A stretch of 64,000 bases of DNA from Microbacterium sp. CSI-V (GTDB lineage: Bacteria > Actinomycetota > Actinomycetes > Actinomycetales > Microbacteriaceae), in the NCBI RefSeq assembly GCF_001984105.1, contig NZ_MTQM01000009.1:992001-1056000 (forward strand), written 5' to 3'. The position numbers and the translations under genes were made by a program. The notes under the pieces were generated by a model, which worked only from the letters and a program-made list of their open reading frames with translations, ran no database searches and was not told the origin of the DNA. Numbering within the stretch: the first letter of the stretch is position 1; every line of letters starts with the position of its first letter. Shown piece by piece: positions 1 through 8,780 of the stretch.

Positions 1-506
1 GGACGGATGCCACCGCGCTCACGCGCGCCGAAGCGACCGCGCTCCGGCGCGAGCGGATCGGTATCGTCTTCCAGCAGCCGCAGCTCCTCCCCGCGCTCAC
101 CGCCCGCGAACAGCTGCGCGTGATGGGGGAACTCGGCGGCCGCGGGTCGCGGGCACGGCGCGCGGCCGTACGTTCGCGCGTGGACGAGCTGCTGGATGCC
201 GTCGGCCTCGGCGACCAGGCCGACCGTCGCCCGGCGCAGCTCTCGGGTGGTCAGCGCCAACGCGTGGCGATCGCGCGGGCGCTCGTGCACGAGCCTCGCG
301 TGCTGCTGGTCGACGAGCCCACGAGCGCCCTGGACCGGGAGCGCGGCGCGGCGATCATGGAGCTCCTGTCGCGGCTGACCCGCGAGCGGGACACCGCGAC
401 GCTGCTCGTCACCCATGACCTCGTCCACAGCGACACGCTCGACGAGACCGTCGAGGTGATCGACGGCCGGGCGCGGGTGCGGGAGATCACCACCCGAACG
501 CGTTGA
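1..506 (+). CDS. ABC transporter ATP-binding protein, 3' part
   Basis: This is the C-terminal two thirds of an ABC ATPase; the reading frame is open from base 3, so the start and the Walker A motif lie upstream of the window. Visible motifs in order are the Q-loop (IVFQQPQLLP), the signature LSGGQRQRVAIARAL, Walker B ([12 protein letters not shown]) and the H-loop (LLVTHD). The short domain and this motif set fit the LolD/MacB-type ATPases that pair with FtsX-like permeases for export or lipoprotein and peptide handling. The permease is not in the window, so the substrate is unknown. The last 20 bases overlap the end of the converging gene at 487-849. Confidence 0.9.
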   Translation, partial: TDATALTRAEATALRRERIGIVFQQPQLLPALTAREQLRVMGELGGRGSRARRAAVRSRVDELLDAVGLGDQADRRPAQLSGGQRQRVAIARALVHEPRVLLVDEPTSALDRERGAAIMELLSRLTRERDTATLLVTHDLVHSDTLDETVEVIDGRARVREITTRTR

Positions 507-849
507 ACCACTCCCGGCGCTGGTCGGCTTCGGCCCGCGTCGGGTCACCGCGCCACGTGTCGTGCGGGCTCAGTGTCCCGTCGACCCGCAGGGGGACGAA
601 CGCCCAGCAGACGGGGCAGACGGCCCTCCCGCCCGGGAAGCCGTCCGGGAGGGTCGGGGCGGGTTCGGCGAACGCTCCCGCTCCCGCGCACTCGGGCGGG
701 TCCGCTTGCAGGTCGTTCCATAGCAGCGCACCGCCGCGTCGGTGATGGAGGCCGCGGTGGCCCTTCTCACGCGTGCAGATCTCGCCCTTCCGGCGGCTCA
801 GGCACAGTCGGCGCGCCGCGCCGGGCAGAGCGGCCAGCGTTCGTGTCAT
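487..849 (-). CDS. Small hypothetical protein with Cys/His clusters
   Basis: A 120-residue protein that I do not recognise by name. Residues 16-36 carry a Cys-x8-Cys-x4-GH-x2-GLH pattern, and a CPVC pair occurs near residue 78 followed by a charged C-terminus ending NAFGW. Similar Cys/His layouts occur in small actinobacterial and phage proteins that are presumed to bind zinc; here that is inference. The start is uncertain because the GAAGG before the ATG is too close for a normal ribosome site. It converges with the ABC ATPase and overlaps it tail to tail by 20 bases. It is kept because the C-terminal part is conserved-looking and not a mirror of another gene. Confidence 0.55.
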   Translation of the reverse strand: MTRTLAALPGAARRLCLSRRKGEICTREKGHRGLHHRRGGALLWNDLQADPPECAGAGAFAEPAPTLPDGFPGGRAVCPVCWAFVPLRVDGTLSPHDTWRGDPTRAEADQRREWFNAFGW

Positions 850-1061
850 CCTTCGATTCTCGCGCGTGCTTACGCAGCGGGGGCAGGTGCGCGATGCGCA
901 CGGGGCGGTGGGGTCCGGTGGGGAAAGGGTCGGCGGTCATCGTCGACCACCACCGGCGAGTCGCGGAAACATGTCGACCTCCTGGTCCTTCGACACTGCG
1001 TCAGCGCGAGTCCATGGCCGAGGGGGTTGACTCTCCCGGAGACGGTGCTACCCGCGGGACG

Positions 1062-1307
1062 TCAGCGACCGGCGCGTCGGAGAACGGTGTCGACGGCCGC
1101 GTGGAACGTCAGGTGCTGCGCGACCTCCACCGCGCGGTCGTACCGCGTGCCGCCGAGAGCGACGAACACGGCGCCGACGACCTCCACGTAACCGGCGATC
1201 CGACCCTCGCGGGCGACCTCGTAGAGGTCGAGGTCGATGCGCGTCCAGGGGATCTCGGTGACGATGTTCGGCTGCCCCGGGCGATCGAGCGGAATGTCCA
1301 TGACCAT
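1062..1307 (-). CDS. Hypothetical 81-residue protein
   Basis: No family is recognised. The protein is compact, without a signal peptide or membrane segment. It reads as an alternation of beta-type segments (PNIVTEIPWTRIDLDLYEVA, GYVEVVGAVFVALGG) and a final helix (RYDRAVEVAQHLTFHAAVDTVL). The call rests on this composition and on a clear ribosome site, AAGGAGCTCAC, just before the ATG. It lies 93 bases downstream of the padR gene on the same strand, so the two may share a transcript. A role linked to the PadR regulator is only a guess. Confidence 0.55.
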   Translation of the reverse strand: MVMDIPLDRPGQPNIVTEIPWTRIDLDLYEVAREGRIAGYVEVVGAVFVALGGTRYDRAVEVAQHLTFHAAVDTVLRRAGR

Positions 1308-1400
1308 GTGAGCTCCTTGCGTACCGGGGTGCTCCCAGGGTGCGTCGAGGGGCGGGATGCCGTGCCGGGGTTGACGGATCCGCGAAGGGGCGTTACGCGC

Positions 1401-1952
1401 TCAGAGCGCGCTGCGGACGGGCCGACCGCGGCGGGGGCGCTCGTCCGACAGGTCGAACGGCGCGGCCTCGGCTGCGAGGCGTTCGGCCTCGTCGAGGAAA
1501 CGCGATTCGGCTTCGAGCCGCGTGCGACGCGCAGCGGACACGATGGCGCGGGTCACGGCATCCGAGTTCTCGTCGTCCGGTTCGGCGGTGGCCAGTGCGT
1601 CCTGTACGGCGGCACGCTGGGCGGCGATGACGTCGGCCACGTCGACGCCGGGGAGGGTGAGCGCGAGCGCGATGCGCAGGGCGAGATCGTCGCGGCGGTC
1701 GACGATCGAGGCCGCCCGCAGCCATGCCCGCGCCTCGGCGCGACCGGCGGTGGTCGCCCCCCACAGCACGCGACCCTCGTCGTCGACGCCGCGGTGCTCG
1801 ACGAGGCCGTCGCGTTCGAGTCGTTCGAGGGTCGTGTAGACCTGACCGACGTTCACCGCGACCCCCGTGCGACGCAGGTACTCGGCGCGCAGCTGGGAAC
1901 CGTAGCAATCGCCCTGATCGAGGATCGCTAGCAGGCCCTGGCGCACCGACAT
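1401..1952 (-). CDS. PadR-family transcriptional regulator
   Basis: A 183-residue regulator. The N-terminal winged helix is typical of PadR: MSVRQGLLAILDQGDCYGSQ, then the recognition region GVAVNVGQVYTTLERLERDGLV and the wing with W-G-A-T. A long, helical C-terminal region (about residues 75-165) is the usual dimerisation domain. PadR proteins commonly repress exporters or detoxification genes and are released by a ligand. The gene is divergent from cydA, with 133 bases between the starts that hold two symmetric sequences. It may regulate itself, the small gene downstream, or the ABC exporter at the window edge; the sequence does not decide. Confidence 0.88.
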   Translation of the reverse strand: MSVRQGLLAILDQGDCYGSQLRAEYLRRTGVAVNVGQVYTTLERLERDGLVEHRGVDDEGRVLWGATTAGRAEARAWLRAASIVDRRDDLALRIALALTLPGVDVADVIAAQRAAVQDALATAEPDDENSDAVTRAIVSAARRTRLEAESRFLDEAERLAAEAAPFDLSDERPRRGRPVRSAL

Positions 1953-1973
1953 AGGGACCTCCGACCCACCGCG

Positions 1974-2002
1974 AAAAGCTTTTCCAAGTATATCGTTCGA
2001 TA
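1974..2002. promoter_or_regulatory. Candidate PadR operator region
   Basis: AAAAGCTTTT (1974-1983) is a perfect 10-base palindrome. TATCG-TT-CGATA (1991-2002) is a perfect inverted repeat 39-50 bases upstream of the padR start. TATATCG-rich inverted repeats are common binding sites of actinobacterial PadR proteins. The assignment to this regulator is inferred from position. Confidence 0.5.
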
Positions 2003-2042
2003 CCGAATCACCCTGTTTTCCGCGTGGTGACGCGGGAGTAGC

Positions 2043-2059
2043 CTGTGGTCAGACCACAG
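2043..2059. promoter_or_regulatory. Perfect palindrome upstream of cydA
   Basis: CTGTGGTC-A-GACCACAG is an 8+1+8 perfect inverted repeat ending 26 bases before the cydA GTG. The core TGGTCAGACCA fits the GT-N3-AC half-site layout used by FadR-type GntR regulators. It does not match the Rex operator that controls cydABDC in Streptomyces. It is placed to block transcription or early elongation of cydABDC. Confidence 0.6.
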
Positions 2060-2085
2060 AGAAGACCGTCGATCGGAGACATCCC

Positions 2086-3528
2086 GTGGAGTGGCTCGAC
2101 CCCCTCATGCTGGCTCGGTGGCAGTTCGGACTGACCACCCTGTACCACTTCCTCTTCGTGCCCCTCACGCTCGGGATGTCGCTGGTCGTGGCGATCTTCC
2201 AGACCGTCTGGTACCGCACGGGCGACGTGAAGTGGCTGCACCTCACCCGCTTCTTCGGCAAGATCTTCCTGATCAACTTCGCCATGGGCGTCGTGACCGG
2301 CATCGTGCAGGAGTTCCAGTTCGGCATGAACTGGTCGGCCTACTCCCGCTTCGTCGGCGACGTCTTCGGCGCGCCCCTCGCCTTCGAGGGCCTGCTGGCC
2401 TTCTTCCTCGAAGCGACGTTCATCGGCCTGTGGATCTTCGGGTGGGACAAGCTCCCGCGAGGACTCCACCTCGCGAGCATCTGGCTGGCCAGCATCGGCG
2501 CGACGCTGTCGGCGTACTTCATCATCGCCGCGAACGCGTTCATGCAGAACCCGGTCGGCTACCAGATGTCCGCCGACGGCCACCGTGCCGAGCTGATCGA
2601 CTTCGGGAAGCTGCTGACCAACCCCGTGGCCCTCGCCGCCTTCCCGCACACGATCTTCTCCGGCTGGATGTTCGCGGCGATGATCGTCGTGTCCGTCTCC
2701 GCGTGGCACCTGGCCCGCGGTCGCAACGTCGAGATGATGCGCGCACCGCTGCGGTTCGGCCTGTGGGCGACGGTCGTGTCCTTCGTCCTCGTCGCGATCG
2801 CCGGCGACCAGCTGAGCCTGGTGATGGTGGCCACCCAGCCGATGAAGATGGCCGCGGCGGAAGCGACCTTCAACACCGTGTGCGGGGCGAACGCCTCGTT
2901 CTCGATCTTCACGCTCGGCACCCCCGACGGAACGAGCGAACTGTTCTCGATCCGCGTGCCGTTCCTCCTCAGCATCCTGTCGACGCATTCGCTCGACGGC
3001 TGCGTCGAGGGGATCAACGACCTCAACACGATGTACAGCCAGCAGATGTTCCCGCAGTTCGCCGACCAGGTCGACGGCAACTTCGCCCCCGTCCTGTGGG
3101 TGACGTACTGGGCCTTCCGCTGGATGATCGCGCTGGGCGGTCTCGCGACCCTCATCAGCGTCGTGGGCCTGTGGGTCACGCGCAAGAACGCCAAGCGCCC
3201 GGTCGCCCCGTGGATGTGGCGCGTCGCGATCTGGGCCGCTCCCCTGCCGCTGCTGGGCAGCCTGGTCGGCTGGGTCTTCACCGAGATGGGCCGCCAGCCC
3301 TGGATCGTGTTCGGCCTGATGCTCACGCAGGACGGGGTGTCCCCCAGCGTCCCGGGCTGGAGCGTGCTGATCTCGCTCGTCGCGTTCACCGCGATCTACG
3401 CCACCCTCGCCGTGGTGGAGTTCGGACTCATCAAGAAGTACGCGCAGAAGGGCCCGGATCCGCTGCCCGACCCGAACGCGCCGCGCGAGCCCGACACCGT
3501 CGAGAACACCCCGACGACCGTCTACTAG
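2086..3528 (+). CDS. cydA: Cytochrome bd ubiquinol/menaquinol oxidase subunit I
   Basis: Subunit I of the bd-type terminal oxidase, which oxidises menaquinol and reduces oxygen at high affinity in the membrane without pumping protons. The 480-residue product has about nine membrane segments and starts with the family's RWQFGLTTLYHFLFVPLTLG stretch, in which His21 is the probable heme ligand. GRQPWIVFGLM near residue 400 is the conserved C-terminal quinol-site region. The Q-loop is of the short type usual in actinobacteria. The GTG start is chosen because CGGAGAC sits 5 bases upstream. It is the first gene of cydABDC and is followed 10 bases later by cydB. Confidence 0.97.
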   Translation: MEWLDPLMLARWQFGLTTLYHFLFVPLTLGMSLVVAIFQTVWYRTGDVKWLHLTRFFGKIFLINFAMGVVTGIVQEFQFGMNWSAYSRFVGDVFGAPLAFEGLLAFFLEATFIGLWIFGWDKLPRGLHLASIWLASIGATLSAYFIIAANAFMQNPVGYQMSADGHRAELIDFGKLLTNPVALAAFPHTIFSGWMFAAMIVVSVSAWHLARGRNVEMMRAPLRFGLWATVVSFVLVAIAGDQLSLVMVATQPMKMAAAEATFNTVCGANASFSIFTLGTPDGTSELFSIRVPFLLSILSTHSLDGCVEGINDLNTMYSQQMFPQFADQVDGNFAPVLWVTYWAFRWMIALGGLATLISVVGLWVTRKNAKRPVAPWMWRVAIWAAPLPLLGSLVGWVFTEMGRQPWIVFGLMLTQDGVSPSVPGWSVLISLVAFTAIYATLAVVEFGLIKKYAQKGPDPLPDPNAPREPDTVENTPTTVY

Positions 3529-3538
3529 GAGCACAGTC

Positions 3539-4570
3539 ATGGACCTCGCATACCTCTGGTTCTGGATCGTCGGATTCCTCTTCATCGGCTACTTCGTCCT
3601 GGACGGGTTCGACTTCGGCGTCGGCATGTCGCTCCCCTTCCTCGGAAAGGACGACATCGCCCGCCGGCAGATCATCAACACCATCGGCCCCGTGTGGGAC
3701 CTCAACGAGACGTGGGTGATCGTCGCCGGAGCGGCGCTGTTCGCCTCGTTCCCGGAGTGGTACGCCACGCTGTTCAGCGGGTTCTACCTCCCGCTGCTGC
3801 TGATCCTGCTGGCGCTCATCGCCCGCGGCGTCTCGTTCGAGTACCGCCACCAGCGCGAATCCCTGAAGTGGAAGCGCGGCTTCGACCGGATGATCGTCAT
3901 CGGCTCCGCCGTGCCGGCATTCCTGTGGGGCGTCGCCTTCGCGAACATCGTGCAGGGCGTGCCCCTGGATGCCGACCACGAATACGTCGGGACCCTCTTC
4001 ACGCTGCTCAACCCCTACGGCATCCTCGGGGGCCTGGTGACCCTGCTGCTGTTCTTCACGCACGGCGTGTACTTCGTCGCCCTGAAGACCGACGGTCAGG
4101 TGCGGGCGGACGCCCGCGCCCTGGCGAAGAAGTCGGGCCTGGCCACGATCGTCGCCGCCGCCCTGTTCCTGGTCTGGACGATCATCCAGGCGGCGAACAA
4201 CCAGGCGCCGCTCCTCCTCGGCGTCGTGGCCCTCTCCGGGATCGCCGCGCTCGCGCTCATCGGGTCGTGGGTGGCGAACCTGCGCGACCGCGAGGGCACG
4301 GCCTTCACGCTCGGTGCGATCACGATCGTCACCGCGGTCGGCGCCCTGTTCTTCGCGCTCTTCCCGAACGTCATGCCCTCGACCCTCGAACCGGGTTCGG
4401 GTCTGACCATCGAGAACGCCTCCAGCACCGATTACACGCTCACGATCATGAGCTGGGCGGCGCTCGTGTTCCTCCCGCTCGTCCTGGCGTACCAGGGATG
4501 GACCTACTGGGTGTTCCGCAAGCGCGTCACCCGCGCCCGCATCGAGAAGGCAGCCCTGGTGGCGCATTGA
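3539..4570 (+). CDS. cydB: Cytochrome bd oxidase subunit II
   Basis: Subunit II of the bd oxidase, needed for assembly and stability of the heme-containing complex. The 343-residue product has about nine membrane helices and the family stretch VLDGFDFGVGMSLPFLGKDD near the N-terminus, followed by IGPVWDLNETWVI. AGGAGC lies 7 bases before the ATG. The stop codon overlaps the TTG start of cydD by four bases (TTGA), indicating coupled translation in the cydABDC operon. Confidence 0.97.
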   Translation: MDLAYLWFWIVGFLFIGYFVLDGFDFGVGMSLPFLGKDDIARRQIINTIGPVWDLNETWVIVAGAALFASFPEWYATLFSGFYLPLLLILLALIARGVSFEYRHQRESLKWKRGFDRMIVIGSAVPAFLWGVAFANIVQGVPLDADHEYVGTLFTLLNPYGILGGLVTLLLFFTHGVYFVALKTDGQVRADARALAKKSGLATIVAAALFLVWTIIQAANNQAPLLLGVVALSGIAALALIGSWVANLRDREGTAFTLGAITIVTAVGALFFALFPNVMPSTLEPGSGLTIENASSTDYTLTIMSWAALVFLPLVLAYQGWTYWVFRKRVTRARIEKAALVAH

Positions 4571-6192
4571 CCGACACGACACGGGTGCGCCCCGTCGACC
4601 CCCGACTGGTGCGGTACGCCTCCGCCTCACGCAGCTTCTTCGCGGTGAGCGCGGCGGTGGTCCTGGCCCAGACGGGGGTCGTCGTGGGGTTCGCCTGGGC
4701 TCTCACCTCCGCGCTCGTCGGCGCGATCGACGGGCGGCCGATCGGCGAGCTGACCGGCTTCGTGACGGCCGCGGCGGCGCTGGTCGTCGTTCGGGGCCTC
4801 CTCATCGCGGCATCCGAACGCGTGTCCGCCCGGGGAGCGGCGGCCGCGTCCCTGCAGCTGCGCGAGCGCCTGGTGGCCGCGGTCACGACCCTGGGTCCGG
4901 GGTGGCTCGGTCGCCGCAACGCCGCGTCGCTGTCGGTCACGGCCGGGCACGGCCTCGAAGCCCTCGACGCCTACTTCGGCCGCTACCTCCCGCAGCTCGT
5001 GGCCACCGCGATCACCACCCCCATCCTCATCGGCGCGATCGCCCTCGCCGACCCCCTGTCCGGCCTCACGGTCGTGCTGACGATCCCCCTGATCCCCCTG
5101 TTCATGGTGTTGATCGGCCTGGCGACTCGCGCCGTGCAGAAGAAGCAGTACGGCACCCTCGGCCGTCTCGCTGCCCGGTTCGCCGACACCGTGGAAGGCC
5201 TCGGGACGCTCAAGGCCTTCGGCCGCGAGCACCGCGCTGCGGACACGATCGAGAAGGTCACGCGCGACTACAAGCGCGAGACGATGACGGTGCTGCGCGT
5301 GTCGTTCCTCTCCGGCTTCGCGCTGGAGTTCCTGGCATCCATCTCCGTCGCCATCATCGCCGTGACGATCGGCTTCCGCCTCCTCTCGGGCGACCTGAGC
5401 CTGCTGGTCGGGCTGTTCGTCCTGCTGCTCGCGCCGGAGGCGTACCTGCCGCTGCGCCAAGTGGGCGTGCAGTTCCACGCCGCGTCCGAAGGGGTCGCCG
5501 CGACGGAGGAGATCTTCGACGCCCTGGATGCCGCCCGCCTCGCGCCCACGACCGAGGCCCCCGCCCCCGCGGCGGGGACGGTGCTCGAACTGCACGACGT
5601 CCGCGTGGACCGCGGAGCGCACCGGATGCCGACGGTCTCCCTGTCCGTGCGACCGGGCGAGGTCGTCCTGGTCACGGGCCCGAGCGGAGTGGGCAAGTCG
5701 AGCATCGTCGCCGCGCTCCTCGGCTACGCCGAGCACTCCGGCGAGATCCGCCTGGACGGACGCCCCGTGGCCCACGCCCGCGCCGCCGTCGCATGGGCGG
5801 GCCAGCGGCCCGGACTGGTGTCAGGCACCGTCGCCGAGAACGTCGCCCTCGGCGCCGACGTCGATGCCGACACCATCGCGACGGCGCTCGCCGACGCCGG
5901 CGCCGCCGACCTCGACCCGGCGACCCCGCTCGGCGCGGGCGGCGCGGGGCTGTCGGGAGGGCAGGCGCAGCGCGTCGCCGTCGCGCGCTCCCTCTGCCGC
6001 TCGCGCACCGCCGGGGCGCGGATCCTCGTCCTCGACGAACCCTCGAGCGCCTTGGATGCCGACACCGAAGCGCACGTGTGGCGCACGCTCCGCCGCGAGG
6101 CCGACGCCGGCGCCGGAGTGCTGCTCGTGTCGCACCGCCCGTCGGCGCGGGAGATCGCCGACCGCGTGATCGACCTGGGGGTGCGCGCGTGA
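4567..6192 (+). CDS. cydD: ABC transporter for bd oxidase assembly, CydD
   Basis: One half of the heterodimeric CydDC ABC exporter, required for maturation of cytochrome bd; in E. coli it exports glutathione and cysteine to the periplasm. The 541-residue protein has a type-1 exporter membrane domain (residues about 15-310) and an ATPase domain with Walker A GPSGVGKSS, signature LSGGQAQRVAVARSL and Walker B ILVLDEPSSALD. The TTG start is chosen because it overlaps the cydB stop as TTGA and gives a normal N-terminus (MTDTTRVRPVDPRLVRYASA). The end overlaps cydC by four bases. Confidence 0.94.
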   Translation: MTDTTRVRPVDPRLVRYASASRSFFAVSAAVVLAQTGVVVGFAWALTSALVGAIDGRPIGELTGFVTAAAALVVVRGLLIAASERVSARGAAAASLQLRERLVAAVTTLGPGWLGRRNAASLSVTAGHGLEALDAYFGRYLPQLVATAITTPILIGAIALADPLSGLTVVLTIPLIPLFMVLIGLATRAVQKKQYGTLGRLAARFADTVEGLGTLKAFGREHRAADTIEKVTRDYKRETMTVLRVSFLSGFALEFLASISVAIIAVTIGFRLLSGDLSLLVGLFVLLLAPEAYLPLRQVGVQFHAASEGVAATEEIFDALDAARLAPTTEAPAPAAGTVLELHDVRVDRGAHRMPTVSLSVRPGEVVLVTGPSGVGKSSIVAALLGYAEHSGEIRLDGRPVAHARAAVAWAGQRPGLVSGTVAENVALGADVDADTIATALADAGAADLDPATPLGAGGAGLSGGQAQRVAVARSLCRSRTAGARILVLDEPSSALDADTEAHVWRTLRREADAGAGVLLVSHRPSAREIADRVIDLGVRA

Positions 6193-7883
6193 ACGGGCGG
6201 GTGCGCGGCATCCTGGCCTCCGCGATGCCGTCGCGTCGGCGATTCGCCCCGGCGGTCCTGTCGGGCTTCGGGACGGCCGGGAGCGCGGTGGCGCTCCTCG
6301 CCACGAGCGCGTGGCTGATCGCCCGGGCGGCCGAGCAGCCGCTGGTCATGTACCTCTCCGTCGCGGTCGTCGGTGTCCGGGCGTTCGCCCTCTCCCGCGG
6401 CGTGTTCCGGTACCTCGAACGCCTCGCCGGGCACGACGCGGCCCTCGAACGCCTCGCCGATGTCCGCGCCGACCTCGTGCGCGAGCTCGTGCCGTTGGCC
6501 CCCGACGGGCTCGGCCGCGCGCGCCGCGGCGGGCTCCTGTCGAGCGTGGTCGACGACGTCGAGGAGCTGCAGAACCTGCCCCTGCGGGTCGTGCTGCCCC
6601 TCTCGGTCGCGGCGCTGACCTCGCTCGCGGCGGTCGTGTTCACGGCCTTCGTGTCGTGGCCCGCGGCACTGGTCCTCCTGGCCTGCCTGGCCGCGGCGTT
6701 CGCGGTGTCGGTGGCCGCGGGGTGGGCGGCCGGGGCGCGCGCCGAGCGGGCGATCGCTCCGCTCCGGGCCGACGTCGCCGACGCCGTCCACGACCTCCTC
6801 ACGAACCTCGACGTCCTGACCGCCTACGGCGCCCTCGACACCGCCCGCGCGCGGGTGCGGGCGGCCGACCGGGCGCTGCGCCGCGCGGTCGTGCGGCGCG
6901 GAGCCGCCCAGGGACTCACCTCCGGCACCGTGTCGGTGCTCGCCGGACTCGCGTCGCTGTTCGCGCTCGCCGTCGCCGCGCCCGCCGTCGCGGGCGGCAC
7001 CCTCTCCGGCCCCGGGCTCGCGGTCGTCGTGCTGCTCCCGATGGCGGTGTTCGAGGTGTTCGGGCCGGTGCCGCTGGCGCTCGCGTCGTGGCGGCAGGTG
7101 CGCGCCGCGGCCGAGCGGATCGCCGACGCCGTCCCGTCCGAGATCCCCGAGGGTCTCCCCCGCGACGAGCCCGCGGCCACGGGCACAGCCCCCGTCCTCG
7201 GAGACGGCATCGAGCTGCGGGACGTGCGCGCGCACTGGCCGGCCCGGTCCGACGCCGGACTCGACGACACCGGGCGCATCGCCGATGTCGACCTCCGCGT
7301 CGGTGCGGGCGAGCGCGTCCTCGTCACGGGTCCGAGCGGCGCCGGGAAGACCACGCTCGCCCACGTCCTCGCGAGATTCCTCGATTACGACGGCTCGTTC
7401 ACCATCGGCGGCGTCGAAGCCCGGGACCTCGCCGGCGACGACCTCCGCCGCACGATCGGCCTCGTCGAGCAGTCGCCGTACCTCTTCGACGAGTCGGTGC
7501 GTCAGAACCTGCTGTTCGCGCGCGACGACGCCGGCGACGCCGAACTGACCGCGGTGCTCGCGCGCGTCGGACTCGACGCGTGGGTCGCCGAACGCGGCGG
7601 ACTGGATGCGACGGTCGGCGACCGGGGCGGCCTCGTCTCGGGGGGACAGGCCCAGCGCCTCGCGCTCGCGCGGGCCCTCCTGCGCGGGTTCCCCGTGCTC
7701 GTGCTCGACGAGCCCACCGCGGGCGTCGACCCGGCGGCATCCGACGCGCTCCTGCGCGACCTGCTCGGCGCGGTCGACCGCGGGCGCGCCGTCGTGCTCG
7801 TCTCGCACGTCGATGTGCCCGAGGAACTGGTCGACCGCACCGTACGGCTGGAGGACGGGCGGGTCGTGACCGGACTCAGCTGA
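6189..7883 (+). CDS. cydC: ABC transporter for bd oxidase assembly, CydC
   Basis: Second half of the CydDC exporter. The 564-residue protein begins MNGRVRGILASAMPSRRRF and has six membrane helices (about residues 18-305). The ATPase domain has Walker A GPSGAGKTT, signature VSGGQAQRLALARALL and Walker B VLVLDEPTAGVD. A GTG start overlaps the cydD stop (GTGA). The membrane part is alanine- and arginine-rich, as is common in actinobacterial CydC. It is the last gene of the operon, and its stop overlaps the end of the converging FHA gene by eight bases. Confidence 0.94.
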   Translation: MNGRVRGILASAMPSRRRFAPAVLSGFGTAGSAVALLATSAWLIARAAEQPLVMYLSVAVVGVRAFALSRGVFRYLERLAGHDAALERLADVRADLVRELVPLAPDGLGRARRGGLLSSVVDDVEELQNLPLRVVLPLSVAALTSLAAVVFTAFVSWPAALVLLACLAAAFAVSVAAGWAAGARAERAIAPLRADVADAVHDLLTNLDVLTAYGALDTARARVRAADRALRRAVVRRGAAQGLTSGTVSVLAGLASLFALAVAAPAVAGGTLSGPGLAVVVLLPMAVFEVFGPVPLALASWRQVRAAAERIADAVPSEIPEGLPRDEPAATGTAPVLGDGIELRDVRAHWPARSDAGLDDTGRIADVDLRVGAGERVLVTGPSGAGKTTLAHVLARFLDYDGSFTIGGVEARDLAGDDLRRTIGLVEQSPYLFDESVRQNLLFARDDAGDAELTAVLARVGLDAWVAERGGLDATVGDRGGLVSGGQAQRLALARALLRGFPVLVLDEPTAGVDPAASDALLRDLLGAVDRGRAVVLVSHVDVPEELVDRTVRLEDGRVVTGLS

Positions 7884-8655
7884 GCGAGCCGTCCCCCACG
7901 GGATCCGCGAGGTCGAGCAGCCGGAGATCCATGCGGGTCACGACCCGCGCGGCGACCGCGAACTCCACGAGACGGATCCGCCGGTTGGTCGCATAGGCCC
8001 CGACGCCCCCGCGCAGGCCCGGGACTCCGTGACGGTCGAGCTTGTCGCAGACGTTGTCCAGCTTGCGGTTGAAGCGCGTCAGGGTCCACCCCAGACGCGC
8101 CGCAGCCCGGGCACTGGTCGGGATGTCGCCCAGACCCGCGCTCTCGGAGCGCAGGAGCGGTTCGACCAATGCGACGATCAGTTGGCGTTGCGACAGCGTG
8201 AGGACGATCTCGCCGAGCGATTCCCTCTCCGCGTGCCGGTCACGATCCGCGCCGGCGGGCGCGGGCGCGGAATAGATCGGGGCCGCGACGTACACGCCGA
8301 TCTCGTACGTCGTGGGGCCGGCGCGGAAGACCACGGCGGTATGGCCGAAGACCACCGGGATCCGGCAACCCGGCGGCACCTGCGAGTGGAATCGTCCCTC
8401 TCCGTCCGCGACGGAGAGGGACGTCTGCGTACCGGTGTTCCGGAGGAACCAGATGCCCTCCACGTCGGAGAACTCCGCCAGAGCCGGGTCCAGCTCGGAA
8501 TTGTCGTCGAGCACGAGGTCCCCCGACCTCCCGACCGTGAAGGCGGCGCCCGGAGGCACCGACGTCCATTCCCCGCAGTACTCCAACTGGAGCCCTGCTG
8601 ACGGGATGGACGTCGGCCCCGCGGTCTCGCCCCCGCCTGTCACATCGCCCCCCAT
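7876..8655 (-). CDS. FHA-domain protein with C-terminal helix-turn-helix
   Basis: A 259-residue cytosolic protein. Residues about 10-115 look like a forkhead-associated (FHA) phosphothreonine-binding fold: FTVGRSGDLVLDDNSELDPALAEF, then NTGTQTSLSV. After an Ala/Pro linker comes LTLSQRQLIVALVEPLLRS and a segment resembling a winged helix (SARAAARLGWTLTRFNRKLDNV). FHA plus this LuxR-like tail is seen in actinobacterial proteins thought to turn Ser/Thr kinase signals into transcription. The start at 8655 is preferred to an upstream ATG because GGAGGGG precedes it. It is divergent from the DUF2690 regulator, and the two are probably functionally linked. Confidence 0.75.
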   Translation of the reverse strand: MGGDVTGGGETAGPTSIPSAGLQLEYCGEWTSVPPGAAFTVGRSGDLVLDDNSELDPALAEFSDVEGIWFLRNTGTQTSLSVADGEGRFHSQVPPGCRIPVVFGHTAVVFRAGPTTYEIGVYVAAPIYSAPAPAGADRDRHAERESLGEIVLTLSQRQLIVALVEPLLRSESAGLGDIPTSARAAARLGWTLTRFNRKLDNVCDKLDRHGVPGLRGGVGAYATNRRIRLVEFAVAARVVTRMDLRLLDLADPVGDGSLS

Positions 8656-8780
8656 GGGTCCCCTCCGCTTCCCCCCACGAAAGCGCTTTTCCTGCCGCGC
8701 CCCCATGGGGAGGATTCCCCATGTAGGTTCTCGAAAGCGTCCGGAAGGATCCGTTCCGGACGAATTCGGAAAAGAAGTTC

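Noticed and set aside
850-1061. Plus-strand frames in the gap between two small minus-strand genes
   Set aside because: No ribosome site, and the products are proline/arginine/glycine-rich without recognisable structure.
2008-3585. Open frame on the minus strand opposite cydA
   Set aside because: The plus strand encodes a textbook CydA; the opposite frame is His/Asp/Glu-rich noise.
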